This document shows positions 54,338-64,000 of a DNA stretch of 64,000 bases, in pieces. A program made the position numbers and the translations under genes. This DNA is from Euphorbia lathyris. Taxonomy: Eukaryota > Streptophyta > Magnoliopsida > Malpighiales > Euphorbiaceae. The first letter of the stretch is position 1. Every line of letters begins with the position of its first letter. The DNA is taken from positions 85,434,441 through 85,498,440 of the forward strand of contig NC_088914.1 of NCBI RefSeq assembly GCF_963576675.1, written 5' to 3'. Below the pieces are notes generated by a model. The model saw only the letters and a list, made by a program, of their open reading frames with translations. It was not told where the DNA came from and made no database searches.

Positions 54338-57300
54338 TTACTGAAGAGGATTAAACATACCAATTGCTTCTCTCAGTATGCTGAACTGCTCACGGGCCAG
54401 TGGCTTCGTGAAGATATCAGCAAGCTGTTCGTCCATTGGGACAAAGGTCAGCTTGATCTCACCCTTGAGTACATGGTCTCTAATGAAGTGATGTCTGATG
54501 CTGACATGCTTCATTCTGTTGTGTTGAATTGGGTTCTTGGAAAGATCAATTGCGCTTTTGTTGTCACATTTGACTTCAATTGTTTTCGTTTGAACACCAT
54601 AGTCTTCAAGCTATTGCTTGATCCATAGGACTTGAGCAACACAATGACCAGCAGCAATGTACTCAGCTTCAGTGGTGGACAGGGCTACTGACGCCTGCTT
54701 TTTGCTGAACCAGGATACAAGACAGCTTCCTAAGAAGTGGCATCCTCCAGAGGTGCTTTTTCGTTCCAGCTTATCTTGTCCATAGTCAGCGTCAGTGTAT
54801 CCGATGAGTGTAAAATCATGAGTATTTGGATACCACAAACCTGCGTTTACTGAGCTTTGCAAATATCTAAGGATCCTTTTTACAGCAATGTAATGAGATT
54901 CCTTAGGGTTAGATTGATATCTAGCACAGTAGCATACTGAAAACTGAATGTCCGGTCTACTGGCTGTCAAGTAAAGTAGAGAGCCTATCATACCTCGATA
55001 TAACTTGCTGTCTATTGACTTACCATTCTCATCAGCACAGAGGATAGTGTCAGTGCCCATAGGAGTGGATATTGGCTTGCAATTTTCCAAGTCATATTTC
55101 TTTAAGATCTCCTTGGCATATTTGGCTTGACTGATGAAGATGCCATTCTTTCCTTGTTTAATTTGAAGACCGAGGAAGAAGTTGAGTTCTCCCATCATGG
55201 ACATTTGAAACTCAGTCTGCATTTGTTTACTAAACTCCTTGCACATTGATTCGTTAGTTGCACCAAATATTATATCATCAACATAAATTTGGGCCAGCAG
55301 GGTATCTTTACCCTTTTTCTTAATGAATAAGGTTGTATCAGCTTTGCCCCTGACGTAATTTCTAGTCAGCAGGAAACTGGTCAGCCTCTCATACCAAGCA
55401 CGTGGTGCTTGTTTGAGGCCGTATAGAGCCTTTTTGAGTTTATAAACATGGTTTGGGAACTTAGGGTCCTCAAAACCTGGAGGTTACATAAACCTCCTCG
55501 TTTATAACTCCATTAAGAAATGCACTTTTGACATCCATTTGGAATAATTTAAAATTCATGTAAGATGCATATGCACATAATATTCTAATTGCCTCTAGCC
55601 TTGCCACTGGGGCAAAGGTCTCACCGTAGTCTATACCTTCTTGCTGACTGTAGCCCTGAGCTACAAGCCTTGCTTTGTTCTTGACTACGTTTCCTTGTTC
55701 GTCCATCTTGTTCCTGAAGACCCATCTTGTTCCGATGGTCTTTTGACTCTTTGGATGAGGCACTAACTCCCATACATCATTTCTTCGAAATTGATCGAGC
55801 TCCTCTTGCATTGCATTCATCCAGAATTCATCGTACTCAGCTTTAGCGAAATTCTTCGGTTCTTGTACTGAGATGAAAGCAACATTGCTGAGGTACTTCC
55901 TGAGTTGATTCCTCGTCATCAGGGTATTCCCAGCAGAATCAAGGATTGCACTTTCGGAGTGCCCTCTTGGAATCCTTATTTCTTTGGGTAGATTTATGTC
56001 TTGTGTTGTTCCTGTTTCAACAATCTCTGCAGAAGTAGATGGGTCAGTAAAAGTAATCTTAGGTTCACTCTTACTCTTGGTCAGCCTTTTCGTGAATGAC
56101 TCAGTAGCTGGTTCTGGGTCAGTGATGGTTACTGAGTTTGGATCATCTTCGGTCAGCGGCTGGTATCTACCTGCAGGGTCAGTTTCATCGAACTCTACAT
56201 GTATTGACTCTTCTAAAACTTGAGTCCGCTTATTAAAAACTCTGTATGCTTTGCTGTTTGTTGAGTAGCCCAAAAAGATAGCCTCATCAGCTTTTGAATC
56301 AAACTTTGCTAAGCTATCTTTGGTATTTAAAATAAAACATCTACAGCCAAAGGCACGAAAGTATCCAATATTGGGCTTTCTTCCTTTCCAAAGTTCATAG
56401 GGGGTTTTCTTGAGTATAGGTCTAACTAGAGCCCTATTAAGAATGTAGCATGCTGTGTTAACAGCCTCTCCCCAAAAATACTTTGGAAGCCTATGCTCAT
56501 CCAGCATTGTCTTGGCTATTTCAACCAGAGTTCTGTTCTTCCTTTCTACAAACCCATTTTACTGAGGTGTTCTAGGAGCAGAAAAATTGTGGTCAATGTC
56601 GCTGGCTTCACAGAATTCAACAAACTTTTGGTTTTTGAACTCTCCACCGTTATCACTATGGATATGAGCTAATTTTAGGTCTTTTTCATTTTCAATTTTT
56701 CTAACCAAATTTGAAAATGTCTCAAAAGTCTCATCCTTGCTGGTCAGCAAGATGACCCACGTATACCGAGAGAAGTCATCTACAATGACCAAAGAAAATC
56801 TTCTTCCACCCAGACTCAGCGGCTGGACTGGACCAAAGAGATCCAAGTGTAGCAACTCTAACGGACATTTAGTTGAGACAATGTTTTTACTGTGAAAAGA
56901 TTGTTTGGTTTGTTTTCCAGCTTGGCAAGCGTGGCATAATTGATCTTTTTGAAATTTAAGTTCGGGCAGTCCCTCAACCAATTGCTTTCTTGCTAGTTTG
57001 GCTAGGAGGTCCATGCTTACATGACCAAGTCTCCTGTGCCATAGCCAGGAATTTTCTTCCTTTGTTACTAAGCACACAGTTTTTGAAAACTTTTTCTCTA
57101 AGTCTAGCATAAAGACATTATCTATCCGAGGGGCAGTTAAAATTAACTCATTTGTTTTACCCTCGTATATTTTACATCCAGTAGCATCAAATATAACTTT
57201 TCTCCCATTGTCATATAGCTGAGCTACGCTGAGTAAGTTATATTTGAGTCCGCTGACTAGGGAGACAGATTCAATAGTAGGATTACCTCCGATGGTTCCT

Positions 57301-59207
57301 GAGCCTACTATCTTACCCTTCTTGTTGTCTCCAAAACTTACGCTCCCTCCTCCTTTACGTTCAAACGTGATGAACTGAGTTTCATCACCCGTCATATGCC
57401 TTGAGCATGCGCTGTCAATATACCACATCTTTGACTTCTCGGCACATCTCAGGCTTACCTGCATTGTAACTAGTTACTTTTAGGTACCCAATTCTTTTTG
57501 GGTCCTGACTTGTTAGGTGCAACAGGTATAGCATCATACTTTATTTTATGGCGGCATACATGGACAGTATGGCCATTCTTTCCACAGAAGTCACAACTGA
57601 CCTTATGTTTAGGGTTTTTTACTGACTTGTCATCACCCCAGTGCTGAGCGTGCCAGCACACCTTAGTGGTGTATCCTAACTTCCCACAAAAGTCACACTA
57701 GACTTTTCGCTGGGGATTCCATCTCTGCCGAGTACCTCGGTACTGAGTTCTCAGAGGAATGTTATTTTTCTTAGGAACCTTTAGTTGGTTCTGGATGGTT
57801 GTGACGTCCTTCCTCAGTTTCTTTGAAACTGACTGGACTTTAGAGACATACTCATACATGATCTTCATGTTATCATGCAGAGTCGAATTGTCCTGAAGAA
57901 GGTATCTGAGGTCACTCAGTTTGACCTCCTCCACTTCGTCACAGCGCCTGCTGAGTGCTCTAACCTTCTTATTACACTTCTTAACAAGTGTATAGAGGTC
58001 ACTCAGGGCATTAACCATATCGTTTCTGAGCTGGGGAAGAGAAATTACCTCATTTGATTGCTCTTCATCATTTGATGCGATGGATGGATCAGCATGCTCA
58101 GAGACGCATGGCTCAGCAAGTTCGTCAGCCATAAAGCATATCTTCGCTGACTCGGTGGCCTCAGTTTCTGTTGATGAAGATTCATCACTGTCACTCCAAG
58201 TAGCCACCATTGCCTTCTTCCCACTCTTCTTGTCTTTCCTCAGCGTGGGGCAGTTTGACTTAATATGGCCAGTTTGATGGCACTCAAAGCATGTAATGGT
58301 CTTTGAGCTATCCTTTGTATTTGCTGTCGCTTGAGTCAGCCTTATACTTATCAAACTTTTTTTAAGGCTTTTTAGAATATTTGTCGTTCTTCCTAAACAG
58401 CCTTTTCATCTTCCTTGTGAACATAGCCATCTCCTCATCATTAATTGAACTCCCGTCAGTGGAGTCAGCTTTCATGACAAGTGACTTCTGCTTCTTGTCA
58501 TCAGATTTTTCCTTCACCTCAAAGTTTTTCATGGATATCTCATGGGTCAGTAATGAACTGATGAGTTCGTCATATTTGTAGGTGGTTAAATCCTGAGCTT
58601 CCTCAACTGCTGTCTTCTTTGCTTGCCAGTCCTTTGGAAGACTCCTGAGTATCTTTTTGAATTGTTCTTCCTCAGTGAAGATTTTCCCAAGTCTCTTGAG
58701 CTCATTTATGATGTTGGTGAATCTTACGTTCATGTCTGAAATGCCCTCATCATTATTCATCTCGAACAGCTCGTACAGTCTCATCTGCTGATTCACCTTG
58801 GATTCTTTTACTTTATTTGTTCCCTCGTAGGTGACTTCCAGCTTTTTCCAGATCTCTTGTGCCAACTCGCAACCTGAGATTTTGTTATATTCTGCAGCAT
58901 CGAGCGCACAGTGAAGCATATTGATAGCCGAAGCATGGTTTTGAAGCTTCTTAAGATCATCCTCTGTCCATTTGGCCTCAGCTTTTATAACTGTTTGGCC
59001 AGCCATAACCTCGACAGGTACAAACGGGCCTTGGACTATGGATAGCCAGGCACTCATGTTTGTAGCCTGAATGAAGTTTTTCATCCTATTCTTCCAGAAG
59101 GTATAGTTTGACCCGAAGAATAGGGGAGGCCTAGTAATGGACAGCCCCTCAGGCAGTATTTGAGTTGTTTGGTTTCCAGGGAGAAACCGAGTGCTGTTTT
59201 CGCCCAT
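54338..59207 (-). pseudogene. SIRE gag-pol polyprotein, disrupted
   Basis: Starts MGENSTRFLPGNQTTQ at 59207. Gag (UBN2-type) is followed by zinc knuckles CFECHQTGHIKSNC and CDFCGKNGHTVHVC. A frameshift in an A-run lies near 58355-58361, a TAG at 57698, and a frame change near 57465. Protease reads WYIDSACSRHMTG, with Ala where Gly is expected in D-S-G, so it would be inactive even in frame. Integrase has WHRRLGHVS...CHACQAGKQ, HSDNGGEF and, after a TAA at 56559 (TPQ*NG), the Glu region. RT reads to [12 protein letters not shown], with a frameshift near 55490. YVDDIIFG follows. RNase H (YTDADYG, STTEAEYIAAGH) is cut by TAG at 54611, and the frame ends at 54338. Confidence 0.9.
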
Positions 59208-59255
59208 GGTAGGGATCAGCTCAAGGTTGTTAGACCTTTTAAAGTGAGCTTTTAA

Positions 59256-59267
59256 GCTCTGATACCA
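59256..59267 (-). other. SIRE primer-binding site, initiator-Met tRNA type
   Basis: TGGTATCAGAGC on the minus strand, two bases inside the 5' LTR. Confidence 0.9.
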
Positions 59268-59269
59268 CT

Positions 59270-60602
59270 TGTTGGTCCCTTGTTTAGTTGCAAGTATAGT
59301 TCCAAGGGGGGGTTAGGAACTATTTAAACTTTTTTCGCAATTTAGGCAGACTTCTTTTTCTAAAGAAAGTTTGAACAGCGTCGCTGAGTGAACAGTAAGG
59401 TACTGGCTTAGTCAACAGGTGACTAGGTCAGTTTCTTAGCTTGAGTCAGGAGATAGCACCTAGAGTCTATTCCTGAACTCAGACGTTCAACGCGCACAAC
59501 TCAACTTGACCTCTTTATTTGGTCAATTTTGATTATTTAGAGCAAGCAATATAAATAAGGAGTTAAGGTAAGAAATACTTCACTCGGCAGATTTATCAGG
59601 GTTCGGCTTCTTCTAAGCCTACGTCCTGTCCCCAGAACATGTTCCGAGATTTCAAATACTCTACCGAGATCTTTAAAGGTAGAGCCTCAAACCTTTTACA
59701 ATATCAGCAATTGAGTATGACAAGAGTACCTTCCTCTATACTTCTACTCAATCCTAATCTCTCCGCTGAGTACTTAAAACCGAGTACTCAGCCTCTCCTT
59801 TCTATCTCTAGAAATGATAAGTGTTTTGTCCTAATACAAAGATGTGCTAAGACACTTTAGACGATTTACAATCACTCTAGACTTTTACACAGATATGAGA
59901 AATGTAGTGTAAGAATTTTGCTTTGCTTCTTGCTTGCAGAACTTGTAGAGATTTGGTCAGCGTAATGGCTTGATCAAGTTCTGTGTTTTGTGAAGCTTGT
60001 GATGGCACTATTTATAGAGACGTCTGGGTCATCGGTCATTTCGAATTTCGAAATAACCGTTGGAGGGAAACGGCTATGTGTCGTTGTCATCCTGACTTGT
60101 ACAAAGCTCTCGGCCAATCACAATCGTGTATCTTCTGTCCTCGGTCAGCTCAGCAGATGGTCTCTCCTTTTATGGTAAAGTCAACTGGACAGCATATTGT
60201 GTCGTCTGAACTTTGCCAAAAGAGGAAACACTTTGTCTGGAAGTTTTCCTTTGCCAGCTGCTGTCTAGTACGCTTTGTCGAGACTACTCAGCAGCTTCAT
60301 TGTGAAGTTGTTCCTGAAGGTCTTCTAGATCCTTCCGTTTGCTGAGTTGCGTTTTTGTTCAAAACGGCAACGTCTTGACATACGCGGGCCGAGTGTACTG
60401 AGTTGTTTGACTTGGGCCTTGGCTTCCATATTGGGCTTGGGCCTTCCAATCCTTATGACTTATAACATTTATACTCAACATTGAACAAACACATTAGTAG
60501 AATAAATCAAAGCATTTAAACTTAGTGTGTTTAGAATATGTATTTTAATTTATACTTAAACAATTTTGTCAAATCAAAATTATGTGGAAAGGTGTTTCAA
60601 CA
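59270..60602 (-). repeat. 5' LTR of SIRE element
   Basis: 1333 bp. It contains TATAAATA on the minus strand (plus 60009-60016), the likely promoter of the element. Confidence 0.95.
60009..60016 (-). promoter_or_regulatory. TATA box in the SIRE 5' LTR
   Basis: CTATAAATAG on the minus strand. It is conserved in the 3' LTR (about 49907-49914). Confidence 0.65.
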
Positions 60603-60607
60603 ATTGT

Positions 60608-61270
60608 AAGCTAACTGGCCATCTAGGATGGAGAATTCCAGATCTCCCTTCCAGATTTGATCTTCATCTGCCAATTCACAATTTAGTGTTACCTGGCCTT
60701 TTGTTTGGATGGTGTGCCTTGTTACCCCCAAGATGTCTACTATGGTGGTTTTCACTTGGATGGGATCAACCATAAGCTTGGCGAATGCCCTATTGTGATG
60801 ACGTTGCATGAACTTCCGGTGTCAATCATCACTCTTTTCATCTCCCATCCTTCTATCATCATGGTAATGATCAGTGCATCTGCATGAGGAGGAATCTCCG
60901 GACCTACGTCTACAAAAGGGCGATTAAGTGATGCCCTATCTAGGGCAGTGGTCTTTGCCTTTTTCATCACAGGTTGATATCCTGGTCCGCCCGCTACGAC
61001 ATTGATGGTGCCTTTCGCCTTCTTTTTCTGATCGTCTCTTGATCTATCACCATCTCCCTTCTTGTTATCATTTTGGACGAACCTGTCCAGCTTTCCCCTT
61101 TCGATAAGCCTTTCTATCTCTCTGGCCAACTCCCAACATGCGTCCGTATCATGACCATTCTTCCTATGGTATTTGCAATAATTTTTGGGATTTTTCCCGG
61201 TGTTGGTGTACTCCCCCCTTTTGGTTCGGGGTATGAAATGCTCCGCTTGTGCTGGCTGTTCTCTATCCAC
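60608..61270 (-). pseudogene. Gypsy gag C-terminus and protease N-terminal part
   Basis: Frame-shifted continuation of gag (break near 61265). It carries the Tat-type zinc motif YCKYHRKNGHDTDACWEL, a basic linker and the aspartic protease motif MIDTGSSCNVI (near 60805). The frame breaks again, with the track resuming at IQVKTTIVDILGV...LAYN, where the SIRE element interrupts it. The rest of the protease (ILGRPFIS) is at about 49155 on the other side. Confidence 0.8.
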
Positions 61271-62913
61271 ATCAGCACTTCGCTTTTGGAGGCGTTTAAT
61301 GGTGTAAACGACGACATGTATGCCGACTTGTTTTTAGAGCCTCTACGCCTGCCTCTGGATGACGAATCAGGATTCTTGTCCTTTTCTTTATCCCGTCGTC
61401 GAGATTCGCCTTTGTCCTTCTTGGGCGGAGACACTGACTCCCTGCGGATATCATCCACTTCCATGAAGTCTTTGCACCGTTCTATCAAGTCTGCCATATC
61501 TCTGGGCTTCTTTCTGATCAGATCCTCCTGCAAGCTCTTACACGTGGTGTTTTTCACTAGAGCTTCCACCTCCATGGAGACATTCACATCGACAATTCGT
61601 ATACACAATTTGTTGAAATTGTCTACATATTCTCTAAGGGGTTCATTTGCTTTTTGTTTCAACTCAAAAAGCTTCCGTGATTTGACCACTGGAGGGATAC
61701 ATCCGGCGAATTTAGTGCAAAAATCTCTACTCAACTGATCCCAACTGTCTATCGATCTGGGAGGCAAAGATTGGAACCAATCATAAGCAGGTCCTCCTAG
61801 CATGGTGATAAACATTCGGCATAATATCGCTTCACTGGCTCGATTAAGGCTAAGCAACATTCGGTACTTCCTGGCATGGGCTTCGGGGTTGTCTGCACCC
61901 ATGTAAACTGGGATATTAGGAATTTTGAAGTGCCTATCTGTCTCCTCAGCTTCGATCCACGCTGTGAATGGCGAATCACGATTGGCGAATGGGTTATGCC
62001 TGGCATTTTCTTCATTTATGTGGAGCACCATAGCTCTAACTAGATCTGCTAGATTGCTTGGATCCTCTCTGGGGCGTCTCCTATTTGGAGATCTACTCGG
62101 AGGTCTCCTATGTGGAGATCGACTCGAAGAAGATGATGAGCTAGAGCCGGACGACGGATCTGATGGCGAACGCCCACCCCCACCTTCATGTCCTCTAGGA
62201 GGAGCTGGTCTATCTTCCCCTTGGTTCGACGGTGGTTGTGGCCTATCCGGATGAGGTGTCTCTACTGGCCTCTTACTTGGTCTCCGACCTGAGGATGGGG
62301 GTGACCTACCCCGTCGGGATGACCTCTGCCTTGGAGGTGAAGGTGACTTTGATCGCCTGCCGCTTCCCTTCTTTCTCTTTTTGTGTCGTCGGCATTCTGA
62401 TCCGCCTTCTGGGAGATTCGACCGCGGGCGACTTGGGGCACCTGATCCGCCCAGATTCACCCTAGGGTTTACCGGTCCCCCCGAGAGAGTTTGGTCATTC
62501 CTTCGACTCCCTTCTGCTCCATCAGAAAATAGTTTCCGATTGAGTGGTGGGTTACCTGCTACGACGGTAGTAATCACCATGGAATCCGTAGGTTGAGTTT
62601 GGAAAAATGAAGAATCATGGGCGTTCGATCCTATAGCTGCCTGTGGCCATTGAGATGCTGTAGGAGTTGGTGTCGTGCGTCGAAGCTCTGGAATTATCAT
62701 GAATGACCTTAGGCGGTTCTCCATCTCAGGTCCAAACTCTTTTTCTATGGATCCCGCACATATTTCGATGAATGAATCTAGCGACACACACCTTTCACCA
62801 TGCGTTGTAGGAGCATTTATATCAATGCGACCAGCGCTAGTTACAGGTTGGCTTGATGGTGTTACCAATGGTGTTTCAATCCCCGATGAGGGATTCTGAC
62901 CTCCACTCGTCAT
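61114..62913 (-). CDS. Gypsy/Tat gag
   Basis: A 599-codon frame from Met 62913 (MTSGGQNPSSGIETPLVTPSS). The N-terminal 250 residues are low-complexity and rich in Pro, Arg and Ser (RRSKSPSPPRQRSSRRG type). Residues about 290-500 form the retrotransposon gag (capsid-like) domain (FKIPNIPVYMGADNPEAHARKY, LGGPAYDWFQSLPPRSIDSW, LREYVDNFNKL). It is followed by a Lys/Arg/Asp-rich stretch. The last ~50 codons are in a wrong frame after a frameshift near 61265, so the gag zinc motif is lost from this frame. The protein assembles virus-like particles in intact elements. Confidence 0.85.
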   Translation of the reverse strand: MTSGGQNPSSGIETPLVTPSSQPVTSAGRIDINAPTTHGERCVSLDSFIEICAGSIEKEFGPEMENRLRSFMIIPELRRTTPTPTASQWPQAAIGSNAHDSSFFQTQPTDSMVITTVVAGNPPLNRKLFSDGAEGSRRNDQTLSGGPVNPRVNLGGSGAPSRPRSNLPEGGSECRRHKKRKKGSGRRSKSPSPPRQRSSRRGRSPPSSGRRPSKRPVETPHPDRPQPPSNQGEDRPAPPRGHEGGGGRSPSDPSSGSSSSSSSSRSPHRRPPSRSPNRRRPREDPSNLADLVRAMVLHINEENARHNPFANRDSPFTAWIEAEETDRHFKIPNIPVYMGADNPEAHARKYRMLLSLNRASEAILCRMFITMLGGPAYDWFQSLPPRSIDSWDQLSRDFCTKFAGCIPPVVKSRKLFELKQKANEPLREYVDNFNKLCIRIVDVNVSMEVEALVKNTTCKSLQEDLIRKKPRDMADLIERCKDFMEVDDIRRESVSPPKKDKGESRRRDKEKDKNPDSSSRGRRRGSKNKSAYMSSFTPLNASKSEVLMWIENSQHKRSISYPEPKGGSTPTPGKIPKIIANTIGRMVMIRTHVGSWPER

Positions 62914-62973
62914 GTCTTACAACGTGAATGAAAACCCTTTATGTGGTTAAGGGTCCACCTTCACCGCACCAAT

Positions 62974-63493
62974 TGATGACTTGTGGAGAATTTCCAATTA
63001 GCTTCCATCTCTGTGGGGGCGTCGTTGGGTTCGACGGGGGGAAGCTCCGATGCCAAAGTCAGTATAAAGAATGGAAGAGTAAACTGAATTGACAAAGTAG
63101 GGTTTCTAGGATTGTGTGAATGTGTACCTTGATAGCTTGAGATGCAAGCTATATATAGTCGTGAAGTTGTAACCTTTAGTAACTAGAAAGTCTCCATTAA
63201 TGCTTCATTAATGGCGGTTACTGGTTTCCTTTAGGTATGTTCGTTAGCTTATTAATAGCTCATTAATGGCCTTTATTGCGGAATCAGCTCCGCTGCTCAG
63301 CTGGCGGACCGAGGGGTTATGGCGGATCTCCACATAGGTTTGACTGCGGATCTCACGTGGCAGAGTCTTGGTGATCCACCTGTCGGATCCCGTCGCCTGA
63401 TACGCCATGGCATTCCGGTATCAGGTGATCAATACACGGCTGTTCTGGGCGAATATCTCCTTTGATCCTTTGGATAATATCCCAATGTTATCA
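62974..63493 (-). repeat. 5' LTR of Gypsy/Tat element
   Basis: 520-bp direct repeat of 42075-42593. It contains TATATATA at 63150-63157 as a plausible promoter. On the minus strand TTGGTGCGGTGAAGG follows two bases after the LTR and is a possible primer-binding site, but I could not assign the tRNA. Confidence 0.93.
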
Positions 63494-63611
63494 ACAAAGT
63501 ACTATTATTTGGTGTGTTTTCACCATTGGATGATGGATTAGAAAATTAATCCAATGGTAAAAACACACAAAGTAAGGCTTACTTTGTTAAAAACAAAGTA
63601 ACCATAGAATA
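63494..63611. mobile_element. Right piece of the MITE split by the Gypsy insertion
   Basis: Begins with the ACAAA target duplication and continues GTACTATTATTTGGTGTGTTTTC..., ending CAAAGTAACCATAG. It is homologous to 37683-37816 and complements 42047-42074. Confidence 0.85.
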
Positions 63612-64000
63612 CACCATTATTTAAGGTAATTAAATAAGTATTATATCAAACTAATAAAATCATTATTTTTAATATATTTTAGGGATTAAGATTTATAAAT
63701 TAAGAGTTTAGAATATATTTATTAAGGTTCAGAATTTATGAATTAGGGTCTAAATTTTTAAAATTAGAGTATAAAATCATACTTTATTTATATATATGAA
63801 AAACAATGACATATTGAAAAGTTGTTTTGATGATATGATTTAATTGTAAATTTGTAACCAATTATAATATTCATGTAAGAAGACCTAACAAGTATTTAGG
63901 TTTTCATGAGTCCAAATAATTAATATTTTAAACTTAAAAGAAGTTCAGTTGACTTTTATAATATAGATTGAGAGTTAATTTAAGAATTAAACTCATATTT
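63612..64000. other. AT-rich intergenic DNA
   Basis: No gene. Degenerate AT-rich repeats (GATTAAGATTTATAAATTA-like) at 63680-63780. Confidence 0.4.

Larger units (their letters stand above)
49164..60602 (-). mobile_element. SIRE/Maximus-type Ty1/Copia retrotransposon nested in the Gypsy
   Basis: 11,439 bp. LTRs of 1337 and 1333 bp (49164-50500, 59270-60602) run TGTTG...CAACA, and the target duplication ATTGT is exact (49159-49163, 60603-60607). The initiator-Met primer site is at 59256-59267. A purine-rich tract (AATGGGGGAGTT on the minus strand) abuts the 3' LTR at 50501. Minus-strand order is gag, protease, integrase, RT, RNase H, then a long extra ORF before the 3' LTR. Long LTRs plus this env-position ORF are the hallmarks of the SIRE lineage. 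LTRs differ at about 2% by eye, less than those of the surrounding Gypsy, consistent with later insertion. Confidence 0.93.
42075..63493 (-). mobile_element. Tat/Retand-type Ty3/Gypsy retrotransposon, 21.4 kb with nested insert
   Basis: Both LTRs (42075-42593, 62974-63493), TG...CA ends and the 5-bp target duplication ACAAA (42070-42074, 63494-63498) are present. On the minus strand the order is 5' LTR, gag (62913), protease, RT, RNase H, second RNase H, integrase (to 45739), then a non-coding stretch and an antisense ORF (plus 42892-45091) before the 3' LTR. Dual RNase H and an antisense ORF in that position are known features of the Tat/Retand lineage. Without the SIRE insertion (49164-60602 plus one 5-bp TSD) the element would be about 10 kb. 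By eye the LTRs differ at about 17 of 520 positions. Confidence 0.93.

Overview
This window is nuclear DNA from a flowering plant, most likely a eudicot. It is AT-rich and dominated by transposable elements. It carries a CIN-type TCP transcription factor gene with a miR319 site, ATL-type RING-H2 genes, Copia/SIRE and Gypsy/Tat retrotransposons, Mutator and hAT MITEs, and fragments of 18S/ITS1 and plastid rRNA/tRNA DNA. I cannot name the species. Only three host protein-coding genes are convincing: two tandem ATL paralogues (298-1032 and 6673-7404, both minus strand) and one TCP gene (28030-29131, minus strand).

Region 1 (1-20.3 kb) is a tandem segmental duplication. Each unit has an ATL gene plus several kb of its 5' flank. 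Unit A runs from about 298 to 5120 and unit B from about 6650 to 20290. Unit A was opened by a hAT-like MITE (2406-3017) and a larger hAT relic (3297-4786). Unit B was opened by a hAT MITE (7605-8156), a Copia element with 125-bp LTRs (9507-15341), a poly(A)-ended retroposon (16600-17244), a 972-bp fold-back element (17715-18686) and a Mutator MITE (19114-19671). Because the units are paralogous, each often shows the empty site for an insertion in the other.

Region 2 (20.3-42 kb) is AT-rich intergenic DNA. It holds a 5'-truncated LINE (21671-23645), a LINE RNase H fragment flanked by inverted repeats (24433-25097), Helitron-like AT-rich repeats, the TCP gene, a degraded 18S-ITS1 piece (31414-31660), scrambled plastid rRNA/tRNA pieces (about 32069-32340), the 5' part of a second Copia element (about 34313-37633), and several MITEs with exact target duplications.

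Region 3 (42,047-63,611) is a three-level nest. A 21.4-kb Gypsy element of the Tat/Retand type (42075-63493, TSD ACAAA) sits inside a small MITE. An 11.4-kb SIRE-type Copia (49164-60602, TSD ATTGT) sits inside the Gypsy protease coding region. The Gypsy carries gag and pol on the minus strand and a spliced-looking antisense ORF on the plus strand (42892-45091) next to its 3' LTR. The SIRE element carries a long env-position ORF after pol. Both are disabled mainly by premature stops at apparent Gln or Arg codons, as expected for methylcytosine decay. The ORFs in these elements are transposon genes, not host genes. I saw no CRISPR array, bacterial operon or intact tRNA gene.
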